A DNA stretch of 64,000 bases, taken from Chitinophaga costaii. Lineage in GTDB: Bacteria > Bacteroidota > Bacteroidia > Chitinophagales > Chitinophagaceae. The translations under genes and the position numbers were made by a program. The notes beneath the pieces were generated by a model. It did not search any database and was not told the origin of the DNA. It saw nothing but the letters and a program-made list of their open reading frames with translations. This document shows, piece by piece, positions 25,679 through 34,800 of the stretch. The DNA lies in assembly GCF_900094705.1 (NCBI RefSeq), contig NZ_FMAR01000005.1, positions 186,001 to 250,000 on the forward strand. The letters are read 5' to 3'. Each line of letters begins with the position of its first letter. Positions within the stretch are counted from its first letter, which is position 1.

Positions 25679-27583
25679 ATGAGCCATCTATTATTAGCCG
25701 CCTTATGCCTGGCCCATGGTGCCATGGCAGAACCTAAAAAGCCCTCCCCCTCTACCATTCAGCAGGTTACCGTATTTATAAAGGGCGCTCAGGTAACCCG
25801 CACCGCCACGGTGGCCCTCCTGCCTGGTGCCAACACCATCACCTTCAACGGCCTTTCCCCGGACATCGATGAAAAAAGCATACAGGTACAGGGCGATGGC
25901 GCGTTTACCATTCTATCTGTTGCATCACAAAAAAATTTTTTACAGGAACAAGTGCAACGCACAGAAATCACCACCCTGGAAAATCAACGCGATGAGCTGA
26001 ACGATAAACTGAAACACGAAAAAAATTTATTGCACGTCTATGCGGAAGAAGCCACTATGATGAGCAAAAACCAAAGCATTGGTGGCACTAACAACGGTGT
26101 TAAAACCGCCGAACTCAAAGAAGCTATGGACTTTCAGCGGGCCAGGCTGTCTGAGATCGCAGACAAACAGCAGTTGATCGAAAAAAACATTGCCTCCATG
26201 GAAAATAGCGTGGATAACATCAACCTTCAATTAGTCGCACTGCAACAGGTAAAGAAAAATCCCACCAGCGATATCCTGGTAACGGTCAACAGTAAGAACG
26301 CCCTTACTGCAAAATTCACCATCCGTTACGTGGTGGAGCATGCCGGTTGGTATCCTAATTACGACATCCGTGTTCAAAGCATTACCAACCCTCTCACCCT
26401 GCAATACAAAGCCCGCGTATTCCAGCAATGCGGGGAAGAATGGAAGAACGTAAAACTTAGCCTGAGCACCGGCAATCCTAAAGAGCGCACCGATAAGCCT
26501 ACGCTCAGCCCTTGGTATATTTACACCTACAACAGCCCCTCGCAAATGCAGTACCAGCAAGCCATTCAGCAGGCCGCCCGCGCCCATGAGGTCAGGGGCC
26601 GCGTGCTGGACGAGCAGGGCTCTCCCCTGGCCGGCGTGAGCGTACAGGTGTCAGATCGTACCATTGGCACCGTTTCCGGAGCCGATGGTAGTTTTTCCCT
26701 GCAAATGCCGGACGGCCCGCAGCGGCTGCGCTTTAGCTATATAGGGTATGAACCGGAAGAAATAAATGCTAATGGTGCCGATTTTAAAAGCATTCAACTG
26801 CGTTCTACCAAAGAGACCCTCGATGATGTAGTAGTGGTAGGTTATGGAAGGCAGGCTAAAAAAAGTATCACAAGCACGCTGCAAGGGAAAGAAGCCGGCG
26901 TCACCATTCGTGGCATAAGTACACTGAATGCAGCCCCGGCTACCATTCCCATCGCCATTACGCAAACTTTTAGCTCCACCACCTTCACTTACGATATAGA
27001 ACTGCCCTACACCATCGCCAGCGATGGCAAGCCATATACCGTAGATATTAAAGAATTGCAGGTACCCGCCAACTTCCAGTATTACACCGCACCCCGGCTG
27101 GACAAAGCCGCTTATCTTACCGCCAGCATCATCAATTGGGAAGAATTAAACCTGCTGGAAGGTGAAGCCAGTATATTTTTTGAAGGCACCTACCTGGGCC
27201 GCTCCCTGCTAGACCTGCAAAGCGCCGGCGATACGCTAAACCTCTCGCTGGGCGTGGATAAACAGGTGGTAGTAAATCGTGTGTTACAAAAAGAATACAG
27301 CAAAAAACAGTTTCTTGCCAACAATAACACCGCCGAACGTGCCTACGAACTGCGGGTAAAAAACAATAAAGGTGTACCCATTCACATCACCGTGCAGGAC
27401 CAGGTGCCGCTGTCGTCTGCCAAAGATGTAGAGATCAGCCACGTATCGTTTAGCGGCGCCACAGAAACGCCCAACACAGGCCAGGTGAATTGGGACCTGA
27501 ACCTGGAACCGTCGGCTGAAAAGAAAATGAATTTAAAATATACCGTGAAATACCCACGCGACCGATATGTAAACCTGGAGTAA
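25679..27583 (+). CDS. MuiA-family protein (DUF4140/DUF4139) with inserted carboxypeptidase-regulatory and plug-like module
   Basis: The protein has 634 residues with an N-terminal signal peptide (cleavage near AMA-EPKK). About 25-125 are DUF4140 (QQVTVFIKGAQVTRTATV), followed by a coiled coil (about 90-190). DUF4139 begins at about 200 (TAKFTIRYVVEHAGWYPNYDIRV). At about residue 304 it is interrupted by a carboxypeptidase-regulatory-like domain (VRGRVLDEQGSPLAGVSV...FSYIGYEPEEI). A segment at about 381 follows with LDDVVVVGYGRQAKKSIT, the signature that normally leads into the plug of SusC-type receptors. DUF4139 resumes near 425 and runs to the end. MuiA relatives are linked to mucoidy/exopolysaccharide control by name only; the role here is unknown. 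Confidence 0.85.
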   Translation: MSHLLLAALCLAHGAMAEPKKPSPSTIQQVTVFIKGAQVTRTATVALLPGANTITFNGLSPDIDEKSIQVQGDGAFTILSVASQKNFLQEQVQRTEITTLENQRDELNDKLKHEKNLLHVYAEEATMMSKNQSIGGTNNGVKTAELKEAMDFQRARLSEIADKQQLIEKNIASMENSVDNINLQLVALQQVKKNPTSDILVTVNSKNALTAKFTIRYVVEHAGWYPNYDIRVQSITNPLTLQYKARVFQQCGEEWKNVKLSLSTGNPKERTDKPTLSPWYIYTYNSPSQMQYQQAIQQAARAHEVRGRVLDEQGSPLAGVSVQVSDRTIGTVSGADGSFSLQMPDGPQRLRFSYIGYEPEEINANGADFKSIQLRSTKETLDDVVVVGYGRQAKKSITSTLQGKEAGVTIRGISTLNAAPATIPIAITQTFSSTTFTYDIELPYTIASDGKPYTVDIKELQVPANFQYYTAPRLDKAAYLTASIINWEELNLLEGEASIFFEGTYLGRSLLDLQSAGDTLNLSLGVDKQVVVNRVLQKEYSKKQFLANNNTAERAYELRVKNNKGVPIHITVQDQVPLSSAKDVEISHVSFSGATETPNTGQVNWDLNLEPSAEKKMNLKYTVKYPRDRYVNLE

Positions 27584-27595
27584 TGTATTATATCT

Positions 27596-27646
27596 ATGCA
27601 TAAAAAAAACCAACCTGCAGTACGCCGGTTGGTTTTTTTTATGCAT
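27596..27646. terminator. Long perfect bidirectional terminator hairpin
   Basis: Two 20-base arms (ATGCAT, eight A, CCAACC and the exact complement) flank an 11-base loop. It lies between two convergent genes, and the arms supply a T run on either strand. Confidence 0.9.
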
Positions 27647-27662
27647 GCCATGCTTCTATAAT

Positions 27663-29243
27663 TTAAAGCTTAATCGTTTTAATGACCAATACATTTTTCT
27701 TCATGGAAAATGCATACATACAATTGTTCTCCGGGTTCATGCGCAGCACCGGCCCATATTGCGGATGAAAATCCGTAGGGTCCTGTAATAGCAGCAACCC
27801 GCTGAGATCCTTATTCAGCAAGGCGCTCTGCCGGCTAACGGCGTTGGTGAACATCAGTTTTTCCCGGAAGGGCTTAATCATTTCCAGCGAGCCTGGATCG
27901 GTTACACCCTTGATCAAGGGAAGGTATTTCACGAACTGCGCTTTGCGGTCGCTGAGGCGCATCACCCCATAACCTGCATATTCCACGTGTTCCGGCGTGC
28001 TTTTATGCGCGGGAAACAGATGGTAGAAACGCAGCAAACAATTATTCTTATTGGCATCCGTACTATCAGAAGAAAAATATACCACGCGGCAGTGCATGAG
28101 GGCGGTTTTATCGGCGGTACTATCTTCTCCCAGTTTACTTTGCAGTTCCTCCATGGGCAAAAAACCGCCGCTGCCCTGGAACACACCGCTGGTGTCGAAA
28201 TTTAGTACGGCCAGGCCGGTGCTGTCTGGCAAATTCAGGTAGCCCAATACTTTCAGTTGCTCTTGAAAAAACACAGCGGTATTGAACACAAAAGGATATT
28301 CGGCTTTCTTCTCAAATAAACCGGCTTCAAAGCTACTTTTAAAAGCTACGCGGCCACTATCGTTTACAAACACTATGTTGTAACGTTTCTTCACCGAATC
28401 CTGGTACTTTTCCTTCACATCCTGGAGGCGGCCAAACACGTATAGCAGTCCACGGTACTTGGCATGTTCATCGTACACAAAAGTGGGCAACGACGGCTGC
28501 CGGTTCACCCCATAGCGTACCGAATCTGTGCGTAAAACATGACCGCTACGGTCTACTTTCACGAAATAGAAATTTTTGTACACCCCGTATTTATCCTCCG
28601 GCGCTGGCAAGCTAAAAACCTGGGTGAGCGTTCCATCCGGCGCAATCACGGCACTATCGCAGCCGGGCGATTTATGCAAGCCTTTGGGCAGGCTGTCCAG
28701 TTCCAGTTTGTGCTGCAAAGCAATGCCTTCGGGCGTTTTGCCATGCAGCATGCCCCCCAGCGAAAAATTTACATCATAAGCCGTGTACACGAAACTATCT
28801 GCCCGTGGTTCTATTTTACGGTTTACCAGCGTATCCCATTTCTGTTCTTTAAACAACTGGGGTACGTGGCCTTTGAGTAGCAGGAACCATTTTTCGTTAT
28901 TGTATTTAAAGCCGCCCATGTTGCCAAGCGGCCATTCTTTTTCGCTGATCAGGTTTAGATTGGCATCCAGGTATTTTACCAGCAGTTTTTTATCCAGGTC
29001 GCCCATGGGCAGGTTCAGGCCTTCTTTTTTATGTTTTAAAATGCCTACCACCAACTGGTGCAAGGAATCATCCCAATTGGCTGCCACGGCAAAGGCATAA
29101 GCATTATCGGTATTGAACTGGTTGTCTTCGCGAATGTCTCCATTGTCCAATAGCTTAAAAGATTGCTGGTTCAGCAAGGAGTCCTGTGCAAAGGCGCCCC
29201 CGCACCCACAAAGGGTCAGAAGGCTGAATAGAAAGGCTTTCAT
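27663..29243 (-). CDS. Exported protein of unknown function
   Basis: The protein has 526 residues. A Sec signal peptide ends GGAFA-QDS. The mature protein is rich in short beta strands and in patterns such as 'D-GxVxxxxSF' and 'NDSGRVAFKSSFEAGLF', consistent with a beta-propeller-like fold, but I recognise no family. Its length, its signal peptide and its strand-turn style resemble the protein at 49608-51095, so they may be distant members of one family. It has no membrane anchor beyond the signal peptide. It is a single-gene unit on the minus strand, convergent with the MuiA-like gene. Confidence 0.75.
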   Translation of the reverse strand: MKAFLFSLLTLCGCGGAFAQDSLLNQQSFKLLDNGDIREDNQFNTDNAYAFAVAANWDDSLHQLVVGILKHKKEGLNLPMGDLDKKLLVKYLDANLNLISEKEWPLGNMGGFKYNNEKWFLLLKGHVPQLFKEQKWDTLVNRKIEPRADSFVYTAYDVNFSLGGMLHGKTPEGIALQHKLELDSLPKGLHKSPGCDSAVIAPDGTLTQVFSLPAPEDKYGVYKNFYFVKVDRSGHVLRTDSVRYGVNRQPSLPTFVYDEHAKYRGLLYVFGRLQDVKEKYQDSVKKRYNIVFVNDSGRVAFKSSFEAGLFEKKAEYPFVFNTAVFFQEQLKVLGYLNLPDSTGLAVLNFDTSGVFQGSGGFLPMEELQSKLGEDSTADKTALMHCRVVYFSSDSTDANKNNCLLRFYHLFPAHKSTPEHVEYAGYGVMRLSDRKAQFVKYLPLIKGVTDPGSLEMIKPFREKLMFTNAVSRQSALLNKDLSGLLLLQDPTDFHPQYGPVLRMNPENNCMYAFSMKKNVLVIKTIKL

Positions 29244-29370
29244 AGGTTTTGCGTGTTTGGTATAGCAACAAAGCGGTATCTGGATAAGGATACTAAATTA
29301 AGAAAAAATAAAATATGAAATAAGGGAGATCATTGTCTGGTGGTGGGCAATAAAGGTAAGGGGGCTATAC

Positions 29371-29997
29371 CTATGCTTCCGCAGCCTCTACTTCATACAC
29401 GGGGCTAAAAAGGTATACCCGTTTGGTGGCGATCTCCTCGCAGCGGAAACGTTTGCGGATGCGCGCTCCCTTACGGAATATCCTGCCATCCTTGGTCTTA
29501 AATATTGCGCCTTCCGGTAGCTGCTCCACGAAGAAATGGTTCACCTTCTGTGGATCATAGCGGCGCAACACCCGCATCAGGTTTTCATCTGCGCAGGAGC
29601 TGGCAGCCGGGCTGTGAATGCCGGCCATGATAGCAGCTTCCACGTCTGTTGGCATAAAACCCCTGCCAATGATATGCCGTAAAATTTCGGCAAATTCATG
29701 CTTCCACTCTTTGCCATGAGCCGCTACGCGGTTGGCATATTTCACCCAGGTAACCAGGTGGGCAATTTCATGCAGCAGGGTAATGAGAAAAGCGTAAGGA
29801 TTAAGATTGCCGTTAATGCTGATCCGGTGACCACTGCCGTCGTAGGGATGGCGGTAATCGCCCAGAATGCTCTGCCGCTCGCGGGTAATGGTAAGGTGTA
29901 CCTTGTATTCCAGGATAAAAGGCATCACTTCTTCCGAAGTACCCGCTGGCAGGTAGGCTGCCAGTGCATGTAATGGAGCTTCCTGTTTGGCGGCCAT
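29371..29997 (-). CDS. SprT-like zinc metallopeptidase-domain protein
   Basis: The protein has 208 residues. The zinc motif HEIAH (His76-Glu77-x-x-His80) sits in LLHEIAHLVTW, followed by the HGKEWKHEF segment that supplies the third ligand in SprT/SPRTN proteins. The C-terminal ~70 residues carry a basic stretch (FRKGARIRKRFRCEE) that may bind nucleic acid. No signal peptide is present, so it is cytoplasmic. It begins two bases after the stop of the AtpI-like gene, so it is the last gene of the bactofilin-AtpZ operon. Confidence 0.9.
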   Translation of the reverse strand: MAAKQEAPLHALAAYLPAGTSEEVMPFILEYKVHLTITRERQSILGDYRHPYDGSGHRISINGNLNPYAFLITLLHEIAHLVTWVKYANRVAAHGKEWKHEFAEILRHIIGRGFMPTDVEAAIMAGIHSPAASSCADENLMRVLRRYDPQKVNHFFVEQLPEGAIFKTKDGRIFRKGARIRKRFRCEEIATKRVYLFSPVYEVEAAEA

Positions 29998-29999
29998 GA

Positions 30000-30383
30000 T
30001 TAGCTGCGGGTTTTATTAAGCCGGAAGGAACTGGCAGTTTCCACTACCGTGTACACGATGTACATACCCAGCAGTATAAAAATGGTAGGCTTGCTGATAA
30101 ACGGGCGGTAGGCCAGTACGTACAGCAATACTCCCAGCAGCATGCACATCATCTTTAGCAGCATGGCGCCCATCACCATACGCACAAATAAATTAGAGTT
30201 GTTGGATTCCTTCCCTTTGCGGGTCATGTAAAAACTAAGTGCGGAGATCAGTGCCAGCAGGATATTGCCGAGCAGTAATATGCTAAAATGAAGACCGTTG
30301 GCTAACAACCAGGATTTCCCAAAAAATAAAACACCTGTAATCAGCAGACAAACCAGCACCAGGCGGAGCAAAAATTTATTCAT
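30000..30383 (-). CDS. Small four-helix membrane protein, AtpI-like position
   Basis: The protein has 127 residues with about four transmembrane helices (7-27, 33-53, 68-92, 98-118) and a positive tail (RLNKTRS). Its order after AtpZ matches the second, AtpI-like membrane protein that often precedes the F0 subunit a gene in Bacteroidota. Here no F0 genes follow. Sequence identity to AtpI is not obvious, so the assignment is by size, topology and context. Confidence 0.65.
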   Translation of the reverse strand: MNKFLLRLVLVCLLITGVLFFGKSWLLANGLHFSILLLGNILLALISALSFYMTRKGKESNNSNLFVRMVMGAMLLKMMCMLLGVLLYVLAYRPFISKPTIFILLGMYIVYTVVETASSFRLNKTRS

Positions 30384-30433
30384 TACGTTATTCGGAACTA
30401 GGCCCTTTTATACAAAAGTACACCGATTACCTT

Positions 30434-30667
30434 TCATTTCCGCTTACCGGTATCCTTTACAATCTGGTACAAAATAATACCCAGGGCGGCCAGTGGCAGC
30501 ACAATAGTAAATAATGGGAACAACCAACCTGTCCAACGGTCTAGCCGGATGCCGGCAAATACTGCCAGCCCCAGGAGCGCCACCATTTGGAATGCCATTC
30601 CCGAATAATATAAAAGCTTACTATCAGGCTTCGTTGCCTGCTTCTTCTGCGATAACGGATCTTCCAT
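30434..30667 (-). CDS. AtpZ/AtpI-family protein
   Basis: The protein has 77 residues with two transmembrane helices (about 22-41 and 48-68) joined by the family turn GIRLDRWTGWLFP. AtpZ/AtpI proteins assist F0 c-ring assembly or Mg2+/Ca2+ supply and are normally encoded at the head of an ATP synthase operon. The first 44 bases overlap the 3' end of the bactofilin gene in another frame, so translation of the two is likely coupled. No ATP synthase subunit is found in the window. Confidence 0.88.
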   Translation of the reverse strand: MEDPLSQKKQATKPDSKLLYYSGMAFQMVALLGLAVFAGIRLDRWTGWLFPLFTIVLPLAALGIILYQIVKDTGKRK

Positions 30668-31064
30668 GTCTGCCGGTTTCAGGCGCTACGTCGTTGGCGT
30701 CCATGTAGCAACGGCCATTAAATTTGGCCGAAGGCTCCATTTCGAAATGCGTGGTGTACACATCTCCTTTCACCAGGGCGCTACCCTTCAGAAATAATAA
30801 TTCTTCCACCTTAATGATGCCGGTTACCTTGCCCAGTACATCGGCACTGCCGCATACCAGGTCACCGGTAATCTCGCCTTCTGGCCCTACTACAATCTTG
30901 GCCTTGGTAGATACCAGCCCATTCACCTGGCCGTCTATCCGGATATCCCCTTCACAAACGATATCGCCCTGGATGGAAGTGCCATTGCCAATGATATTAA
31001 CATTGCTCGTAGGCAGGGTAATTTTGCTTTCGCTCTTAGCGTTGCGGTTGTTATTACTAAACAT
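30624..31064 (-). CDS. Bactofilin (polymer-forming cytoskeletal protein)
   Basis: The protein has 146 residues. Flexible ends flank a right-handed beta-helix core (about 22-120) with the repeat pattern hydrophobic-G-x-G/D: NIIGNGTSIQGDIVCEGDIRIDGQVNG, then GEITGDLVCGSADVLGKVTG. Bactofilins polymerise without nucleotide into filaments that localise cell-wall enzymes, often an M23 peptidase encoded next door. Here the upstream neighbour is an M23-type stalk without the peptidase domain. Confidence 0.94.
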   Translation of the reverse strand: MFSNNNRNAKSESKITLPTSNVNIIGNGTSIQGDIVCEGDIRIDGQVNGLVSTKAKIVVGPEGEITGDLVCGSADVLGKVTGIIKVEELLFLKGSALVKGDVYTTHFEMEPSAKFNGRCYMDANDVAPETGRHGRSVIAEEAGNEA

Positions 31065-31118
31065 AGATAGGTCTTAAAGGTTTTCAATTAGATGTAATAT
31101 AATTAAAAATTGGAATAT

Positions 31119-31529
31119 TTAATAGGTACTGTTGTCTACTTTAGGAACTTTAATGGTAGTGGTATCCAAGGCTTTGGGCACATCGCCCGTAATCATTTTC
31201 TTCAGTCCGTCCAGGTATTGATCGTGTTGCCGCAAGGCCTGCTCTAGCGAATCAGTGCGCAGCTTCAGGTGAATAAATTCACGGCGCTGTTTCAGATCGC
31301 CATATCCGGGAATGTAATAACGCAGCGGCGTAAATACAATGGTGGATACCGTAATCGTTACCAGCAAAACAAATAAGGTACTCAAAGCAATATACACACT
31401 CTTGCGCGATAAGCGGAAAGCCGTTACCTCTTCATACGTATCGTCATTCATGATCACCAGCCGGTACTTGTGATTCAGTCTTTGCAGGTTACTCGCCTTC
31501 TTCTTACTCTTTAGGTCGCGGCTTGACAT
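31119..31529 (-). CDS. M23-peptidase-like N-terminal stalk without the peptidase domain
   Basis: The protein has 136 residues. The cytoplasmic N-terminus KYRLVIMNDDTYEEVTAFRLSRKSVYIALS leads to one transmembrane helix (about 48-70, LFVLLVTITVSTIVFTPLRYYIPGYGD) and a short coiled coil (QRREFIHLKLRTDSLEQALRQHDQYLDGL). It then ends in a Thr/Lys-rich tail. This is the start of the Bacteroidota M23 endopeptidases that accompany bactofilin, which usually go on to a LytM domain of about 130 residues. The gene stops cleanly, and no HxxxD/HxH remains follow. It may anchor the bactofilin filament to the membrane. Confidence 0.75.
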   Translation of the reverse strand: MSSRDLKSKKKASNLQRLNHKYRLVIMNDDTYEEVTAFRLSRKSVYIALSTLFVLLVTITVSTIVFTPLRYYIPGYGDLKQRREFIHLKLRTDSLEQALRQHDQYLDGLKKMITGDVPKALDTTTIKVPKVDNSTY

Positions 31530-31755
31530 ACGTTTGTTTACGGCTTTATACGCTGTAAGTTATACATTTGATCACGAAATAACAATTACGAAATTTGAAC
31601 ATATGACGGGCGTACGACAAACGGTATGTGCCCGGGATTATTGTTTTATTATTAAAAAAAATAATCATACATAGCCCCTGCTCCGTCCCTGCGGCGGCTG
31701 GCCGGAATTGATAGCCAGTTGTTTCCCGGAGAAATAAATATCCTATCTTTAAAAA

Positions 31756-31763
31756 TATTTTTG
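31756..31763 (+). promoter_or_regulatory. -7 element upstream of the SprE/PorW-like gene
   Basis: TATTTTTG matches TAnnTTTG, 42 bases before the start ATG. It supports the start at 31806, because the longer in-frame extension would begin upstream of this promoter. Confidence 0.4.
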
Positions 31764-31805
31764 CCTCCAGGCAGTTTATATATAGATCTTACTACCCTGG
31801 CACCC

Positions 31806-34800
31806 ATGAAGCGTAACAGCGTTATTTCCTTATTTTTCCATACTATATTCTTTTGTTGCTTCGCAGGTGCATCCGTGCTGCATGCGCAGGTTACCTACCC
31901 AACTACGCCCACTACAACGCCCATCGTACCCAAAACACCGGTTACGGTACCTTCCAATGATGTGCCTGTGATCACCGCACCCACCCTGCCCGGGCAGGTA
32001 CAGCAACAAAACACGCAAAACAGCCAGAACCAAAACGGCCAGTATAACAACACGCCGGCCAATAGTAAGTTCCCAAACGCCCTTCCGCAAGCACCTACCG
32101 GCAGTGGTGCCACCAGTGGCAAGCAGCGCCCCGCCTATCAGCGAAATAATATGCCCGTAATACGCACTAACCAGCGCCTGCCTTCCGAGATCATGGCAGA
32201 TAAAAAATGGACCTGGAACCGGAAGTTTTTCCAGAACATGGAAACCCGCTATAATTACTACTTCCACGCCAAACAAAAAATGAATGCCGCCGTGCGGGGC
32301 ATTGGCCTCCAATGGCAGGACGATTATAATCACCTGCTGCCCTTTTACCCGTACAACGTGAAAAACCTGGGCATTAATAATACCGACCTGGACTCCGTGA
32401 TCATCAAAGCGTCTACCGGCATACAACTGCACGATCCACGGGGCAAATGGATACCGGATGCTTACCTGCTCATTGGCGAAGCCTACTATTACCTGGCAGA
32501 CTACCCGAATGCCGATGCTACCTTCCGTTTTATCAACACCAAGTACGCGCCCAAGTCCAAATCGCAGTACAAAGCCATTGTGGGCAGTAATGAAAATAAC
32601 CGCAACGGTACGGCCATTACAGTAGCTACCAAGGAAAAGACCAAAGGCTTTTTCCGTTTCTTCCAGCATAAAGCCGTACGCAACGATGCCTTCCTCTGGC
32701 GGGCACGCACCCTGCTGGAACAGGAAAACTACGACGAAGTACGCTCGCTCATAAATGTGCTGATCAACGATCCCAATTATCCAAAACGCTTGCAACCCGG
32801 CCTAGCCGAAGTACAGGCCTATAGCCTTTACCGTCAGGAAAAATACGCAGAAGCTATCGCCCCACTGCGTAAAGCCGCGGATACCAAAGGCGATAAATAT
32901 GCGAAAGCCCGTATGCGCTTTATTCTGGGACAATTGTACCAGCGCTTTCACAAACGCGACTCGGCCCTGGCAGAATACCACCACGTGGTAGCCCTGAAAC
33001 CAGATCCTATCATGGATTTCCAGGCCCGCCTGGCCATTGCCGGCATGAATGCCGGCGCATCGGGCGGATCGCTGGAACAGAGCATGGCCATTCTCCAAAA
33101 CATGCTTAAAAAAGACCGCTTCACCATTTACCACGATATTATTTATTACAACATGGCCTTGCTCCAGGCCGAATATAAACACCCCCCGGAAGCCATCGCC
33201 CTGTTGCAAAAAAGCCTGCGCGCAGGCAGCGACAATATGTTTCAGCGCACCATGACCTACAAGGCGCTGGCAGATATTTATTACAACGGGAAAGACTACA
33301 CCCAGGCCCGCAAATATTATGATAGCACCGCTACCTTCATGACGCCTGATTTTGCCGAGGCCAAGCTGGTAAACACCCGCAAAAATGTACTGGACGATGT
33401 AGTGAAAAAGAAAGCCATCATCCGCCAGGAAGATAGCCTGCAACGTATTGCGGCCATGTCGGAGCCCGACCGGGTGAAGTACCTGCAAGTGCTGGTGGCC
33501 CAGCTAAAACAACAAGCCACCCAGCAGGAACTGGCTGCCAACTCGCCAGGAAATAATTACAACTACAATCCCAACCTACCCGGCCAGCAACTGGTGTCTG
33601 GCGTGCCCATGCCCGGCAATAATAGCATAGACGCTAACCAGGCAGAATGGTATTTTTATAATCCTAACAGCAAGTCCGTCGGCTTCACAGAGTTTAAAAA
33701 ACGCTGGGGCAACCGCCCACTGGCCGATAACTGGCAACGCTCCTCCGCCGGTACACCCGTGTCGCTGGAACCTAAACCAGATGCTACCATAGATCCGGCC
33801 CTGCTGCTCACCAGCGATGTGAAACCAGACAGCATTTCTGCTCAATTGCTCGTGAAAAACCTACCCCTTACAACGGAAAAACTCCAGGCCTCCCGGGTAA
33901 AACAACAGGATGCAATGTTTGATCTTGGAAAGATCTATCATGACAAACTGGAAGATGCGCAGATGGCCATCGAAACGTACGATTCGCTGCTCATTAAATA
34001 TCCTGACCACCCTAAGAAAGAAGAAGTGCTTTACTCCCTCTACATCTGGTATGGCCAATTGAACCAACAGGATAGGTCGAATAAATACAAGCAGATCATC
34101 CTTACCCAATACCCCACATCCAATTTCGCCAACATCATCCAGTATGGCAATAAACCAGCCGATACCAATGCCGGTAAGATCCGCGAGATTGCTGCCGCCT
34201 ACGACACCGCCTATCTTCAATACCTCACGGGCCGCTACCCCGAGGCGCTGGACCAGATCAGCAAGATCGATACTACTTACGGCTACAGCAGCCTGCAATC
34301 CAAGATAGACCTGCTGCAAGCCATCACGTATATTAAAATAGATACCTCCGCCACCCGTGGTACTGCCGCCCTCCAAACCGTGGTGAAAAAATACCCGCTG
34401 GATACCGCTATTCAGCAGCAGGCACTTGCTATCCTGGATGCCCTGAGCCGCCGCCAGCAGGTAACAGACTACCTGACCCACTTGCAGGTACAACGGCAAA
34501 ACAATAATGGACAGGTGGTAGACGAACACGTAAGCATGATTTATCCCTGGCAGCGCCAGCAAATGCACCTGGACTCCCTGCGCAACAAGGCCCTGCAGGA
34601 TTCCCTGATGAAAACCGCCGCCGATTCCCTGGCAAAGATACAGGCCGATTCTATTGCCAAGGCCAACCTGCCACCCCCCAAACCGGTGACACCTTATAAA
34701 CTGCCCAACGAAACCGCCGCAGTACCACACTTCGTAGTACTGCGCTTTACCCGCGTAGACAAAGCGCTGCTGGAAGACGTGCTGAACCAGTTTACCCGAT

